Source: DSYU01 sp963827605 (GTDB lineage: Bacteria > Chloroflexota > Anaerolineae > Anaerolineales > Anaerolineaceae). Taken from it: 64,000 nt of DNA. The notes beneath the pieces were generated by a model. That model worked only from the letters and a program-made list of their open reading frames with translations. It was not told the DNA's origin and searched no databases. A program made the position numbers and the translations under genes. The stretch is taken from assembly GCA_963827605.1 (NCBI GenBank), contig CAWHBK010000003.1, forward strand, positions 682,001 to 746,000, given 5' to 3'. Within the stretch, counting starts at the first letter, position 1; each line of letters begins with the position of its first letter. Below, one piece after another: positions 50,238 through 58,741 of this stretch.

Positions 50238-51554
50238 CTAGCGGATCAGACCCTTTTCCTCTCCCCCGGTAGCTGGGATCAGCAGCGGGTTGCGCGGGAT
50301 TCGAACGAGCAAGGTAGTGCCTTCGTGTAAGCACGAATAGATCTTGAGCTCTCCACCAACTGATTCGGCGCGCTCTTTCATTAACACCAGGCCATACGAT
50401 CCCTGGCGGGTAAATTCGACCCATGAACGCGGCATTTGAAATCCCTGCCCGTTGTCTTTAATTTCCATCGAAACCTCTTCTTGTTCGATGATCAATTTAA
50501 CGGATACCTCAGTCGCCCTGGCATGGCGGGCAATATTATTCAGGCTCTCCTGGAAAATACGGTAGAGCGCCAGGCTAATATTTTCCGAGACCTGGTTAAC
50601 CGCCTTTGCTAAAGAAAGCTTCACTGTAATTTGCGCCTGCCTGCGTTTGAAATCCTCCGTGCATATCCGGATGGCATTGGTCAAACCAAAGCGGATCAAA
50701 CCGGGCGGCCGCAGTTCATTCGTCATTTCACGCAGTTCACCAACCAGGTGCTTTACCCCGCTGCCCACCTGGTCCAGCACTCCGGAGACCTCCGAATTCG
50801 AAGAAAGCGTGCGAGCAAGCTGGATGCTAAAACCCAGACTGGACAGGTCCTGAATGGGGCCATCGTGAATATGACGCGCAATCAGCTGGCGCTCTTGCTC
50901 GCGGCCTTCCAGCAACCTGCGGTTTACCTCCAACTTAAAGGTGCTTTCTACCTCGCGGGCTTCCAGGCGGCGCTGCTCGGTCACATCCAGGAAAGAACCA
51001 ACTACCCCACTGATCACATTCCCAGGGCCGTAAAATGGTTCAACTGAGACAATGAGGTTCTGCAACTGGTCGCCAAAGTTCAGAAACAGTTCCTGGCGAA
51101 CCACCTCTTTGTTTTTCAGCGCCTTCCATTTAATATCAAGAAATTCAGCAATACTTTCGCGGGGGAAGATTTCATCATCCCGCCTGCCCAGCAGCTTTTC
51201 GGCAATCTTCCCCATATAGGGGCTGTAAAACCAGGTATAGCGCAGCTCCAGGTCGGTTTGAAACACGGCTACCGGGGCGTTGGTCAACGCAACCCGGAGC
51301 AGTTCCTGGCTTTTGCGCAAGGCAATATTCGACAAAGCCATGGCTTTGTTGACCAATAATTCCTTACCAGCAACAGAATCCTGCTTGCAGTCACGGCTTC
51401 CATCTACCATTAAATCCACGCGGCTGTTGATCGTTTGGAGATCAGACGCTAACGTCTCCAGGCAAGAATCTGGCAGCTGATCCAGCTTACTTTTAATACT
51501 TTCCAGGATTAAAAGGATTTGTTTCCCCGATACAATTATATTTTGAGGAAACAT
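50238..51554 (-). CDS. PAS-containing sensor histidine kinase, HisKA_3/NarX-LiaS type
   Basis: This is a 438-aa soluble kinase: an N-terminal helical region, a PAS domain (about 80-185; APVAVFQTDLELRYTWFYSP), the HisKA_3 H-box ERQLIARHIHDGPIQDLSSL (phospho-His near 225) and a short ATPase domain (LALYRIFQESLNNIARHARA, EIKDNGQGF, GLVLMKERAESVGGELK). This type pairs with LuxR-type response regulators; none is adjacent. The ATG at 51554 has AGGAG 5 nt upstream. A good promoter (51680-51708) lies upstream, divergent from the Ser/Thr kinase gene. Confidence 0.92.
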   Translation of the reverse strand: MFPQNIIVSGKQILLILESIKSKLDQLPDSCLETLASDLQTINSRVDLMVDGSRDCKQDSVAGKELLVNKAMALSNIALRKSQELLRVALTNAPVAVFQTDLELRYTWFYSPYMGKIAEKLLGRRDDEIFPRESIAEFLDIKWKALKNKEVVRQELFLNFGDQLQNLIVSVEPFYGPGNVISGVVGSFLDVTEQRRLEAREVESTFKLEVNRRLLEGREQERQLIARHIHDGPIQDLSSLGFSIQLARTLSSNSEVSGVLDQVGSGVKHLVGELREMTNELRPPGLIRFGLTNAIRICTEDFKRRQAQITVKLSLAKAVNQVSENISLALYRIFQESLNNIARHARATEVSVKLIIEQEEVSMEIKDNGQGFQMPRSWVEFTRQGSYGLVLMKERAESVGGELKIYSCLHEGTTLLVRIPRNPLLIPATGGEEKGLIR

Positions 51555-51679
51555 CGCCACTCCTAATGGACCTAGTGCTAAGTAAGGATGGATGATGAAA
51601 TATGGTTTTTATAAGAATGGGTTATCCATATCCCCCGATATCGGATGTTGCAGCGCTCCATTCCTTATGTATTAGATAT

Positions 51680-51708
51680 AGTATACCTGATCGGTTCAAG
51701 AATTACAA
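51680..51708 (-). promoter_or_regulatory. Promoter of the PAS histidine kinase gene
   Basis: On the reverse strand TTGTAA (51703-51708) and TATACT (51680-51685) are separated by 17 bp. The leader to the ATG at 51554 would be about 120 nt. Confidence 0.65.
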
Positions 51709-51785
51709 TACAGATATTAAAACAAAAATTTTCTAATTTATTACTAGAAACGAATTAAATCAAAACGAGGCCGGCATCCTGAGGA

Positions 51786-51794
51786 TGATATAAT
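51786..51794 (+). promoter_or_regulatory. Extended -10 promoter of the Ser/Thr kinase gene
   Basis: TG-A-TATAAT (51786-51794) lies 83 bp before the kinase start in an AT-rich stretch, without a clear -35. The gap 51555-51876 otherwise holds only this and the divergent promoter; no small gene was seen. Confidence 0.6.
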
Positions 51795-51876
51795 ATTTCT
51801 ACTCCGCTCCCGCGGTGCAGGGAAGCATTGCATAGCCTGCGCCGAACCCCAGCGTTGGAGCAGCACGCAGGATGCC

Positions 51877-54090
51877 ATGCCCCGTGATCTAATCGGAGAG
51901 ACTCTCCTTAACCAATTTCGGATCGAAAATTTTATCGCCGCAGGCGGCATGGCGACAATTTACCGCGTGTGGGATCTACAGCGCAGCGTTCCGCTGGCGA
52001 TGAAAGTACTTCACCCAGACATGGCCGCGGACCCTTCCTTTATGGCGCGTTTTGAGCGCGAAGCGCGTTCCCTGCAAATGCTTATCCACCCGCACATCGT
52101 GCCATTTTATGGGCTGTACCGGGCGGATGGGATGACTTTCCTGCTGGAACGCTACATCGACGGTCCCAACCTGGACGAGGTGCTGCGCTGGCATGCCGGC
52201 CGGAACTTGCCATTGGTGGAAGCGCTGGTGTATTTCAAAGCCTTATTCACCTCTCTTGGCTATGCGCACGCCCAGGGCATTATCCACTGTGATGTGAAAC
52301 CCGGCAATGTTTTAATCGACCAGGGCGGGCATGTCTACCTCACAGATTTCGGCATCGCCCGTTTTATGGACGCAGCCGTCACCACCTCTTCTGGATTGGG
52401 CACCCCGCTCTACATGGCCCCCGAACAGATCCGGGGTGAGCGCCTCACCCCGCGCACCGATATTTACGCGCTAGGCGTGGTGTTGTTCGAGCTTCTTACC
52501 GGCGCGCGCCCCTTCCGCGGCGATGTGGATGTACCGCCCGAAGTGGGCGAAAACCCTTCCGATCGCATCCGCTACCAGCAGTTATATGTGCAACCCCCTG
52601 ACCCGCGCAGCCTGAACCCACAGGTCCCAGATGGTCTGGTCCAGGTGCTTCAAACCGCAATGGCCAAGGACCCAGAGCAGCGCTACCATACCGTGCAGGC
52701 GATGGCGAACGAGATTGCCGGGGTGGTAGCCGCGCGTTTTGAAACGCTGCCCAACCGGGTACGCCTTCCAGAAGAGTTGTTCCGCCAGGACGCAGGATGG
52801 AGGCCGGAACCACCGCCGGTGGAGAACGGGGAAAGCGCAGAGTTTGCTTACGCAGCGGAAGCGCCTGGTGTGGGCGAATGGGCGCCCGGTTACGAACCCG
52901 CCGGTTCTGTTTCAGCGGAACCCGGCGATACGCTGCCCGGTTTGCCGCCAGCTCCCCGGCCGCTGCCTGAGAGCCCGGTTACCGCGGCGGCAGGCGCCGC
53001 GCTGCATCCGCGCGCGCGGCTTTCTCCGCGGCTGGTGGCGCTGCTGGCCGGGCTGGCCGTACTGGCAATATGCACCCTGGCCAGCGCCGGGCTTTTGCGC
53101 GCTTTCCGCCCGGCAGGCGCGCCGAATCTCCCTTTGCCAACCCAGACCCAAACCGGCGCTGCAAGCCCGGCAGCCAACACCCCCACGATTACACCCTCTC
53201 GGGCTTCGGAAACGCCCCCGGCCAGCGGACTAAGCGACTTTCCGATCTCTGGCGAGATCGTCATCGCGCAGCGGGCTGCCGGGGTAGACAAACTGTTCTT
53301 GGTTAACCCAAGCAGTGGTCAGACGGACGCGCTGCCAACTGTCCCCAATGTCAATACCAGCAGCTCCAACGCGCCACAGTGGTCACCAGACGGCCAGCGA
53401 CTGACCTGGATCAGCCAGTACAACAGTCGCTCGCATGTGGTGGTAATGGACATGACCGAGCGCGAGCCGTACCAGCTTCCGGCTGGAGAAACGTACCAGC
53501 GAGTTTCCGCGCCGGCCTTCTTGCCGGATGGGGGGCAGGTTTCCTTCTGGGCTTCAGGTGGGGGCGGGAACTACCTGATCACCGCGGACGCGACCTCTGG
53601 AGAAGAAACTGGTAAAACGGCCCTCAATGCGTACCGCAACATGTTTGTGTGGAACCGGCAGAACAACCAGCTGGCATTTATCCAGCAAAGTGAATCGAGC
53701 TATAAAGTGGCGGTCAGCAGCGCGCCGGATGGCGCCGGTCGGTTGGTGGATACGGGTGGGGAGGGTTATGCTCCGGCCTGGTCGAACGATGGGCAGTGGC
53801 TGGCCTTCCAGTCTGACCTGAACCGCGCTCCAGGGATCAACGAAATTTGGATCGCCCGCGCCGATGGCAGCGACCTGCACGCAGTCACCAGCACTCCAGC
53901 GGAGTTCTGGTCACGCGCGCCCAGCTGGTCGCCTGACGGAAAGATGATCGCTTTTGTCTCGAACCGCTCGGGCAGCCGGGGCAACGACTACGGCGAGTTG
54001 TTCGTGGTCGAAGTGGCTACGGGTAAAACTCGCCAGCTGACCAATACCGGTGGAATGGTATATGACTGGCGACCGGCCTGGAAGCCGTAA
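51877..54090 (+). CDS. Transmembrane Ser/Thr protein kinase with TolB-like extracellular propeller
   Basis: This is a 737-aa PknB-type kinase. The cytoplasmic kinase domain (about 8-270) has the glycine loop AAGGMATIYR, Lys43 in AMKVL, GIIHCDVKPGNVLID, LTDFGIARFMD and GTPLYMAPEQIRGE. The catalytic loop is HCD, without the usual Arg (non-RD). A Pro-rich juxtamembrane region leads to one TM helix (about 386-408, LVALLAGLAVLAICTLASAG). The outside part has a Thr/Pro linker and six or so TolB blades (PQWSPDGQRLTWISQYNSRS, APSWSPDGKMIAFVSNRSGS, RPAWKP). It probably senses external ligands and phosphorylates cytoplasmic proteins. Confidence 0.93.
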   Translation: MPRDLIGETLLNQFRIENFIAAGGMATIYRVWDLQRSVPLAMKVLHPDMAADPSFMARFEREARSLQMLIHPHIVPFYGLYRADGMTFLLERYIDGPNLDEVLRWHAGRNLPLVEALVYFKALFTSLGYAHAQGIIHCDVKPGNVLIDQGGHVYLTDFGIARFMDAAVTTSSGLGTPLYMAPEQIRGERLTPRTDIYALGVVLFELLTGARPFRGDVDVPPEVGENPSDRIRYQQLYVQPPDPRSLNPQVPDGLVQVLQTAMAKDPEQRYHTVQAMANEIAGVVAARFETLPNRVRLPEELFRQDAGWRPEPPPVENGESAEFAYAAEAPGVGEWAPGYEPAGSVSAEPGDTLPGLPPAPRPLPESPVTAAAGAALHPRARLSPRLVALLAGLAVLAICTLASAGLLRAFRPAGAPNLPLPTQTQTGAASPAANTPTITPSRASETPPASGLSDFPISGEIVIAQRAAGVDKLFLVNPSSGQTDALPTVPNVNTSSSNAPQWSPDGQRLTWISQYNSRSHVVVMDMTEREPYQLPAGETYQRVSAPAFLPDGGQVSFWASGGGGNYLITADATSGEETGKTALNAYRNMFVWNRQNNQLAFIQQSESSYKVAVSSAPDGAGRLVDTGGEGYAPAWSNDGQWLAFQSDLNRAPGINEIWIARADGSDLHAVTSTPAEFWSRAPSWSPDGKMIAFVSNRSGSRGNDYGELFVVEVATGKTRQLTNTGGMVYDWRPAWKP

Positions 54091-54111
54091 GATAAAGCAG
54101 TCTTTCGAAAC

Positions 54112-54140
54112 GGCAATCGTTGCCAATGGCAATCGTTGCA
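54112..54140 (+). promoter_or_regulatory. Tandem palindromic operator candidates
   Basis: GGCAA-TCG-TTGCC (54112-54124) and, 16 bp further, the near-identical GGCAATCGTTGCA (54128-54140). The second ends 6 bp before the -35 box at 54147. Two equal palindromes on a 16-bp period upstream of a promoter suggest cooperative binding of a dimeric regulator. Confidence 0.6.
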
Positions 54141-54146
54141 AAAGAA

Positions 54147-54175
54147 TTGTAATTCGCCTGGCACTGTGCTACACT
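54147..54175 (+). promoter_or_regulatory. Promoter upstream of the SARP gene leader
   Basis: TTGTAA (54147-54152), a 17-bp spacer and TACACT (54170-54175). Transcription would start near 54182, 340 nt before the BTAD/SARP coding start. Confidence 0.6.
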
Positions 54176-54314
54176 GTTTTTAAATCAATCGAATACCGCA
54201 TCACACGACGAAACTCCAAGGCTACCAGCCCGTATCGTAGAACCCCTCCCTGAATCCTTTCCTTTTGGAAAATGGATAATTAACGAGGTAATCGTAATTT
54301 GAGGAGGCAATTTC

Positions 54315-54395
54315 ATGGGTCACGGGCGGTTTATTATCCAAATTCTTAATCCGGTTCAATTGATGTACGTACGTGTACCTAGCGCTGCCCTATGA
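54315..54395 (+). CDS. Candidate 26-aa leader peptide
   Basis: This is a short frame of 26 codons, MGHGRFIIQILNPVQLMYVR-VPSAAL, with a perfect GAGGAGG 7 nt before the ATG, the strongest ribosome site in this stretch. It lies in the 340-nt leader of the SARP-type gene, which itself has no visible ribosome site. It has no known relative that I recognise. It could be a regulatory uORF whose translation controls the downstream hairpin and gene, or a genuine small peptide. Confidence 0.5.
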   Translation: MGHGRFIIQILNPVQLMYVRVPSAAL

Positions 54396-54417
54396 CAACG
54401 GCAGTTAATTAACATAG

Positions 54418-54472
54418 CCTGCTGCCCCATTGGCTTGCACTGAAAGGGGCTATTCCATCTGTGCTCAGCAGG
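54418..54472 (+). other. Nested hairpin in the SARP leader
   Basis: CCTGCTG (54418-54424) pairs with CAGCAGG (54466-54472), and inside it CCCC (54425-54428) pairs with GGGG (54446-54449). The structure lies between the uORF stop (54393-54395) and the SARP start. No T-tract follows, so control would be translational rather than by termination. Confidence 0.5.
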
Positions 54473-54518
54473 AGCAGCGGGATTACGAAATCGCTGGAGT
54501 TCTTTGCCGTTTTACTGA

Positions 54519-56300
54519 ATGAAAAGTCAAACGGATGGACTACTAGTACAACGCGCTCTTCGCCAATTCTCACCGGATGTGTTCCTGCACCCGGTGTGGA
54601 TCCGGTTTGCTGGTTCTACCCACAGCCTGCCCGCTGAGGAGATCCAACCGTTGATGCGCGCCGCTAAACAAATGCTGGCAGAACGAGATGTGTCTGGAAC
54701 CTGTTCGGTTCTGTTCTTGTGCGCGGCCAGGCAGGCATGGCTTGGTGATTACCCCGGGGCATTGGAAAGCATTGCCCAGGTACTCAAACTGGCCAAACGC
54801 CGCCACCTGCCGCAGGATGCGGTCTGGGGATATTGGGGAGCCGGCGCGATCTACGCCCAGCAGGGTGAATTCCAACGTTCCGCGGATACCTTACGCTACT
54901 TGCAAGCAATGCTCAAAACAGGCGATTGGGTGTTAGCCGACCTGGTCGAAATGATCGCTCAGGCCCTGGAGAGAATGTCTGGCGGCGGCAGAAGGCCGGC
55001 ATTGAGCGCGGATATTCCGCTGCTCACAAATCCCTATCTTCAACCCGTACTGCGCGCGCTGTTCCAATGGGGCCAGGTACAGGGTTCGACAGACGGCGAG
55101 AATATTTTCACCGTTGAGTGGGCGCCCATCACTCTGGGTCCGACGAATCGCTGGCGCCTGGGCTGGCAGCGACTGCTGCAGTGGGTGCGCGGCAATCTTC
55201 AACCAGGAAGAAATGGCATGGGAACCTGGGTGCGCCAGGCGCCGGCTGCCGAACCCGCGCTGCCATTGTTTCTACCCATGCCCGTTTCTGGCGGAAACCC
55301 AGGGCATCATGGCTCAAATGGCACAGCAGATACCGTGACGCTCCCCAAATCCGAGGGCACAGAAGAGGATGCCAGGGAAATTCCAGAACCGGCTGGTACC
55401 AGCATCGCATTAAGCAGCAATATTGTGACCGAGCCAACAGTCGAAATCCCCCAGGCCGCAACCCTCTCGGCGGTACAGGAGCACGCGCCGCACTCCCCAG
55501 CACTGGCGGCGCCCCACCCACCGGCTCTGGCGATGTACTTTTTCGGATCGTTTCGCCTGTACCAGGATGACCAGCTGGTTGCCGATTGGCCCAGCCAGAA
55601 GAGCCTGGCAATCTTCAAATACCTGGCTGCAAACCGGGGAAAACCGGTCGCTAAGGATATCCTGATGGATTATTTCTGGGCGGATGCCGAAACGGAAGTT
55701 GCCCGGCGGAACCTGCACCAGGCCATTTATGCCTTGCGCCAGGTGCTCAAGCGCGGGTGGCCGAATATCGCTTCAATTCTGTTTGAAAATGACTGCTACC
55801 TGCTCAACCCTGCTTTCGAGCTGTGGCTGGATTTTGAAGCGTTTGATAACCACATCCAGGCTGGCCGGCGGCTAGAAGAAACCGGCAGCATTTCACAGGC
55901 GATGACGGAATATAGTATTGCTCAGGAGCTGTATCCGGGGGACTTCTTAGAGGATGACCTATACGAAGATTGGCCAAACGCACAGCGCACGTACTACCGC
56001 GGCATGTATATGGATTTGCTCGACCGCTTATGCGCGTACTTCATCCAACAGAGACAATATTACCCGGCCATCATCCTTTGCCAGAAAATCCTGGCCAAGG
56101 ACAACTGCGCCGAGCAAGCCTACCGCAATCTTATCCTGTGTTACCTGGCACAGGGACAGCGACAGCTAGCCATCCGCGAATATCAAACCTGCGTGCATGT
56201 AATGAAACAGGAGCTAAACCTGGCCCCCTCCGAGGAGACCCGCACGCTGTATACGCTGATTATGAACGCGCAGCCGGGCAACGAGCAAAGGATCGGATAA
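54519..56300 (+). CDS. BTAD/SARP-type transcriptional regulator
   Basis: This is a 593-aa protein with an N-terminal helical TPR-like region (about 45-160; LGDYPGALESIAQVLKLAKR, GAIYAQQGEFQRSADTLRYL), a long variable linker, an OmpR-like winged helix (about 338-430; YFFGSFRLYQDDQLVADWPS, QKSLAIFKYLAANRGKPVAK, LHQAIYALRQVLKRGWPN) and a C-terminal bacterial transcriptional activation domain (about 430-585). SARP proteins activate clustered pathway genes. It has a TGA directly before the ATG and no ribosome site. Its stop abuts that of the convergent protease operon, a plausible target. Confidence 0.88.
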   Translation: MKSQTDGLLVQRALRQFSPDVFLHPVWIRFAGSTHSLPAEEIQPLMRAAKQMLAERDVSGTCSVLFLCAARQAWLGDYPGALESIAQVLKLAKRRHLPQDAVWGYWGAGAIYAQQGEFQRSADTLRYLQAMLKTGDWVLADLVEMIAQALERMSGGGRRPALSADIPLLTNPYLQPVLRALFQWGQVQGSTDGENIFTVEWAPITLGPTNRWRLGWQRLLQWVRGNLQPGRNGMGTWVRQAPAAEPALPLFLPMPVSGGNPGHHGSNGTADTVTLPKSEGTEEDAREIPEPAGTSIALSSNIVTEPTVEIPQAATLSAVQEHAPHSPALAAPHPPALAMYFFGSFRLYQDDQLVADWPSQKSLAIFKYLAANRGKPVAKDILMDYFWADAETEVARRNLHQAIYALRQVLKRGWPNIASILFENDCYLLNPAFELWLDFEAFDNHIQAGRRLEETGSISQAMTEYSIAQELYPGDFLEDDLYEDWPNAQRTYYRGMYMDLLDRLCAYFIQQRQYYPAIILCQKILAKDNCAEQAYRNLILCYLAQGQRQLAIREYQTCVHVMKQELNLAPSEETRTLYTLIMNAQPGNEQRIG

Positions 56301-57296
56301 CTACCTTTCCACTCTGACAATCGGGCCCTGCTGGAGGATGGGCGCTTTCCCGGCTGAAGGCAGTCCAGCCAGCAGATAGAGCTGGTAGCGCCCGGGCGGC
56401 GGCACGGGGAAGTCATGTTTGAAGGCATAGGGTAGTTCACCCTGAGACATGGTGATGGTGGATGTCTCGATAAAAATTGATCCGTTGGTCTGGGTATTGA
56501 CCAGGTAGATGCTGATCATAAAAGAGATAGGCTCGGTCAGAAAAATGGCAGCCTCCGCCGAAACATTCACATCCGCCTCAACCCGCACCATGCGCTGGGA
56601 TGGACTGGGCTGGTTCGCTTGCGAAACCCATAGATTCGAGACAGTCAACAGGCCGGGTTCTTCTTCTTGCTTATGAATTTCAGCATGCGCTTCAACCATT
56701 GGAGGCGTCTCTGGCTTCACTGGAGAGGCTGGTGTATCGGTTCCCAGTTCGGGTGACTCCGCGGCGGTCAGCCCGGCCTGGCTGAGCATCCACTGGATTA
56801 ACTCGCCCGTAGCGATACCGTCTCGTTCAAATGGAAGGTCGCCCTGGGAGAAATGGGCCTTGGTTTTTCGTTTCGCCTTCCCATCCGCAGAAATTTGCTC
56901 ACCAAACGAGACAAAAAAGTCTGCCAGCTCGCGCCAATCGTGCCGCGCCGGCCTGGCCGGTTGATTTTCCAGGCAGGGAGCATCCTGCGAAGGATCAGCG
57001 CCAGCAACCGGTGCTACCTGCTCCGCAAGCGCTGCATTTTCCGCCTGTTTTTCGACCAGGAGCCGGGCCTGCCCAATCCAGTCTTCGCGTTCAATGCGCT
57101 GCGCCGAAACAAAGGGAACATTTTTCGCGCGCAGGAGGTCAGCGAGTATTCCGGGAGTCAGGGCAGCCAGATCTGCATAGCGCCGGATCTCAAGCTCGTA
57201 CAGCGCCCGGGCTACCGGCTGGGTGATCTTCTTGATTTTGCGGAAGTCATCCAGGTTTGCGGGGAGCATGGCTCCATTCGCTTCTGATTCGGCCAT
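56301..57296 (-). CDS. Helix-hairpin-helix protein with C-terminal beta domain, unknown function
   Basis: This is a 331-aa cytoplasmic protein. Residues about 14-65 (LDDFRKIKKITQPVARALYE, LEIRRYADLAALTPGILADL) look like a helix-hairpin-helix domain of the kind that ends RNA polymerase alpha or DUF4332 proteins. A variable acidic middle follows. The last 110 residues (VSNLWVSQANQPS, VRVEADVNVSAEAAIFLTEP, YAFKHDFPVPPPGRYQLYLL) resemble an Ig-like beta sandwich. AAGGAG precedes the ATG. It is the last gene of the protease operon. No family name assigned. Confidence 0.75.
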   Translation of the reverse strand: MAESEANGAMLPANLDDFRKIKKITQPVARALYELEIRRYADLAALTPGILADLLRAKNVPFVSAQRIEREDWIGQARLLVEKQAENAALAEQVAPVAGADPSQDAPCLENQPARPARHDWRELADFFVSFGEQISADGKAKRKTKAHFSQGDLPFERDGIATGELIQWMLSQAGLTAAESPELGTDTPASPVKPETPPMVEAHAEIHKQEEEPGLLTVSNLWVSQANQPSPSQRMVRVEADVNVSAEAAIFLTEPISFMISIYLVNTQTNGSIFIETSTITMSQGELPYAFKHDFPVPPPGRYQLYLLAGLPSAGKAPILQQGPIVRVER

Positions 57297-57347
57297 CAGG
57301 TTTCTCCTTAAATGATCTATCGCGATTATTCATGATGGGTGGAATCC

Positions 57348-57599
57348 TTATTCCAATCGATAATCCCCGGTTAAAACACGCACGGGAATGCCATCGATTT
57401 CGGTAGGGATGCCAAGCGCCTGGGCAGACACGGAATGTTTCAGATAGACGCGCAGCACCAGCCGGGGAGTACCGCTCTGATCTTGCGGGTCATAGCCGAT
57501 GTCGATCAGGCTGACCCCCGGCTGGTGGATGAATTGCTCGGACAGCAGCTGCCGCGCCCGGCGAACTCTATCGAGAAATTCTGCATCGATGGAATCCAT
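57348..57599 (-). CDS. Small protein homologous to the protease N-terminal domain
   Basis: This 83-aa product, VRRARQLLSEQFIHQPGVSL, then IDIGYDPQDQSGTPRLVLRVYLKHS and EIDGIPVRVLTGDYRLE, matches in order and spacing the first about 90 residues of the neighbouring protease (YYLHNPRVTLIDVGWKISDG, LAVRVHVRKK, DKTKIPFLVDIIEA). It is thus a free-standing copy of the protease's N-terminal domain and may act as an inhibitor, chaperone or competitor. AGAGGA in the end of the protease gene serves as its ribosome site, so it is translationally coupled. Confidence 0.78.
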   Translation of the reverse strand: MDSIDAEFLDRVRRARQLLSEQFIHQPGVSLIDIGYDPQDQSGTPRLVLRVYLKHSVSAQALGIPTEIDGIPVRVLTGDYRLE

Positions 57600-57605
57600 C
57601 GGATA

Positions 57606-58649
57606 TTATCCTCTCACGCTTTCGAGCGTTTGGACAGCTGCCTGTGGTGCGGGTGATGGGGCGGCAAGCTCCGGAACACCCATTTGAGTCGAAACAATAT
57701 CCACGTTCAGCGAGTTCAACACCTGCGGCATGGCGATGGCCAGGGCCCTTTCTTCTGGTTCGTCCTGCCCGGCAAAATGCAAAGCGACTACTTTTTTGGT
57801 GTCTTCTTCTAGCCACCACGAGCCTGAATCCCCTGGCCGGCTTACTTCGTTATATCCTGGCCGGGGGACAATGCGGTAAACGTATTTGATGCTGTGCCAC
57901 AGGCCCTGGTAGGTCAGAGGGAATTCGCCCTCGAAGCCATCGATTAGTCCATGGGTAACCCCGGATGAACGCCCTGACTTGGTCACCTTCATGCCCAGAT
58001 CAGGCGCCTTTACGCCCGTCACCGGGCCGATGTCGAGCTGGTCGTTGACCCAGTCCCGCGCGCCGTTCAGGCGCGCGACCGCGGCATCGATTTCCTGGGC
58101 AAAACTGTGCCGTTCGAGGGAACCCACCGTATTTGCGCCTGTGCCATAATCGCCAAAGCCCGGCTGGAAGATGCGCGTCCCTTGAACCGCGTAATCCGAT
58201 CCGGCCAGCACGTGCCAGTTACTGAGGATCATCTTCTCGTGCGTCTCACGATCTTCTACGATGCCGCCCAGCGTGCCAGAGCCAAAGATCCACTCACCGG
58301 AGATACTGATCCCGCCTTGCAGCGGATCGCGCTCTAAAGTGCGGGGATCAGCTGGAGCGGGTGTCCACCAGAACTGGTGCAGCGGGTAGCTCGCCTCGAT
58401 GATGTCTACCAGGAAAGGTATCTTCGTTTTGTCAATCACCAGGTTGGGGTTGGTCAGGCTGAGAGATTCGAACGCGGCCTCCACTGGTTTTTTGCGCACG
58501 TGCACACGTACGGCAAGGTCACCAGTATAGACTCCATCGGAAATCTTCCAGCCCACGTCGATCAGGGTCACGCGCGGGTTGTGCAGGTAATAGGCCGAAG
58601 CCACTTCGCGGGCATACAAGGCATTTCGGATCAGGGGGGTATCATCCAT
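57606..58649 (-). CDS. Trypsin-like serine protease, cytoplasmic
   Basis: The 347-aa protein has an N-terminal domain of about 90 residues (shared with the small neighbour) followed by a chymotrypsin-fold protease: ILSNWHVLAGSD (His), EIDAAVARLNGARDW (Asp), and SRPGDSGSWWLEEDTKKVVA (Ser in G-D-S-G). The N-terminal part may be a pro-domain or binding domain. No signal peptide or TM helix is present, which is unusual for this fold. The ATG at 58649 has GGGAAG just upstream; the frame is open to 58787 but passes through a hairpin. Substrate unknown. Confidence 0.87.
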   Translation of the reverse strand: MDDTPLIRNALYAREVASAYYLHNPRVTLIDVGWKISDGVYTGDLAVRVHVRKKPVEAAFESLSLTNPNLVIDKTKIPFLVDIIEASYPLHQFWWTPAPADPRTLERDPLQGGISISGEWIFGSGTLGGIVEDRETHEKMILSNWHVLAGSDYAVQGTRIFQPGFGDYGTGANTVGSLERHSFAQEIDAAVARLNGARDWVNDQLDIGPVTGVKAPDLGMKVTKSGRSSGVTHGLIDGFEGEFPLTYQGLWHSIKYVYRIVPRPGYNEVSRPGDSGSWWLEEDTKKVVALHFAGQDEPEERALAIAMPQVLNSLNVDIVSTQMGVPELAAPSPAPQAAVQTLESVRG

Positions 58650-58683
58650 ATCTGCTTCCCTTTCAATCGTCATCGTACGCGAT

Positions 58684-58713
58684 ATCACTGGCCCCGCTGC
58701 CGGGGCCAGTGAT
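58684..58713. other. Strong hairpin between the first and second genes of the protease operon
   Basis: ATCACTGGCCCCG and CGGGGCCAGTGAT form a perfect 13-bp stem with the 4-nt loop CTGC (plus strand). No T-tract. It separates the 58742-59431 gene from the protease and probably raises the relative level of the first cistron by partial termination or by blocking 3' decay. Confidence 0.75.
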
Positions 58714-58741
58714 CCGCGATTTTCCGCGCAAGTGGAATGAC

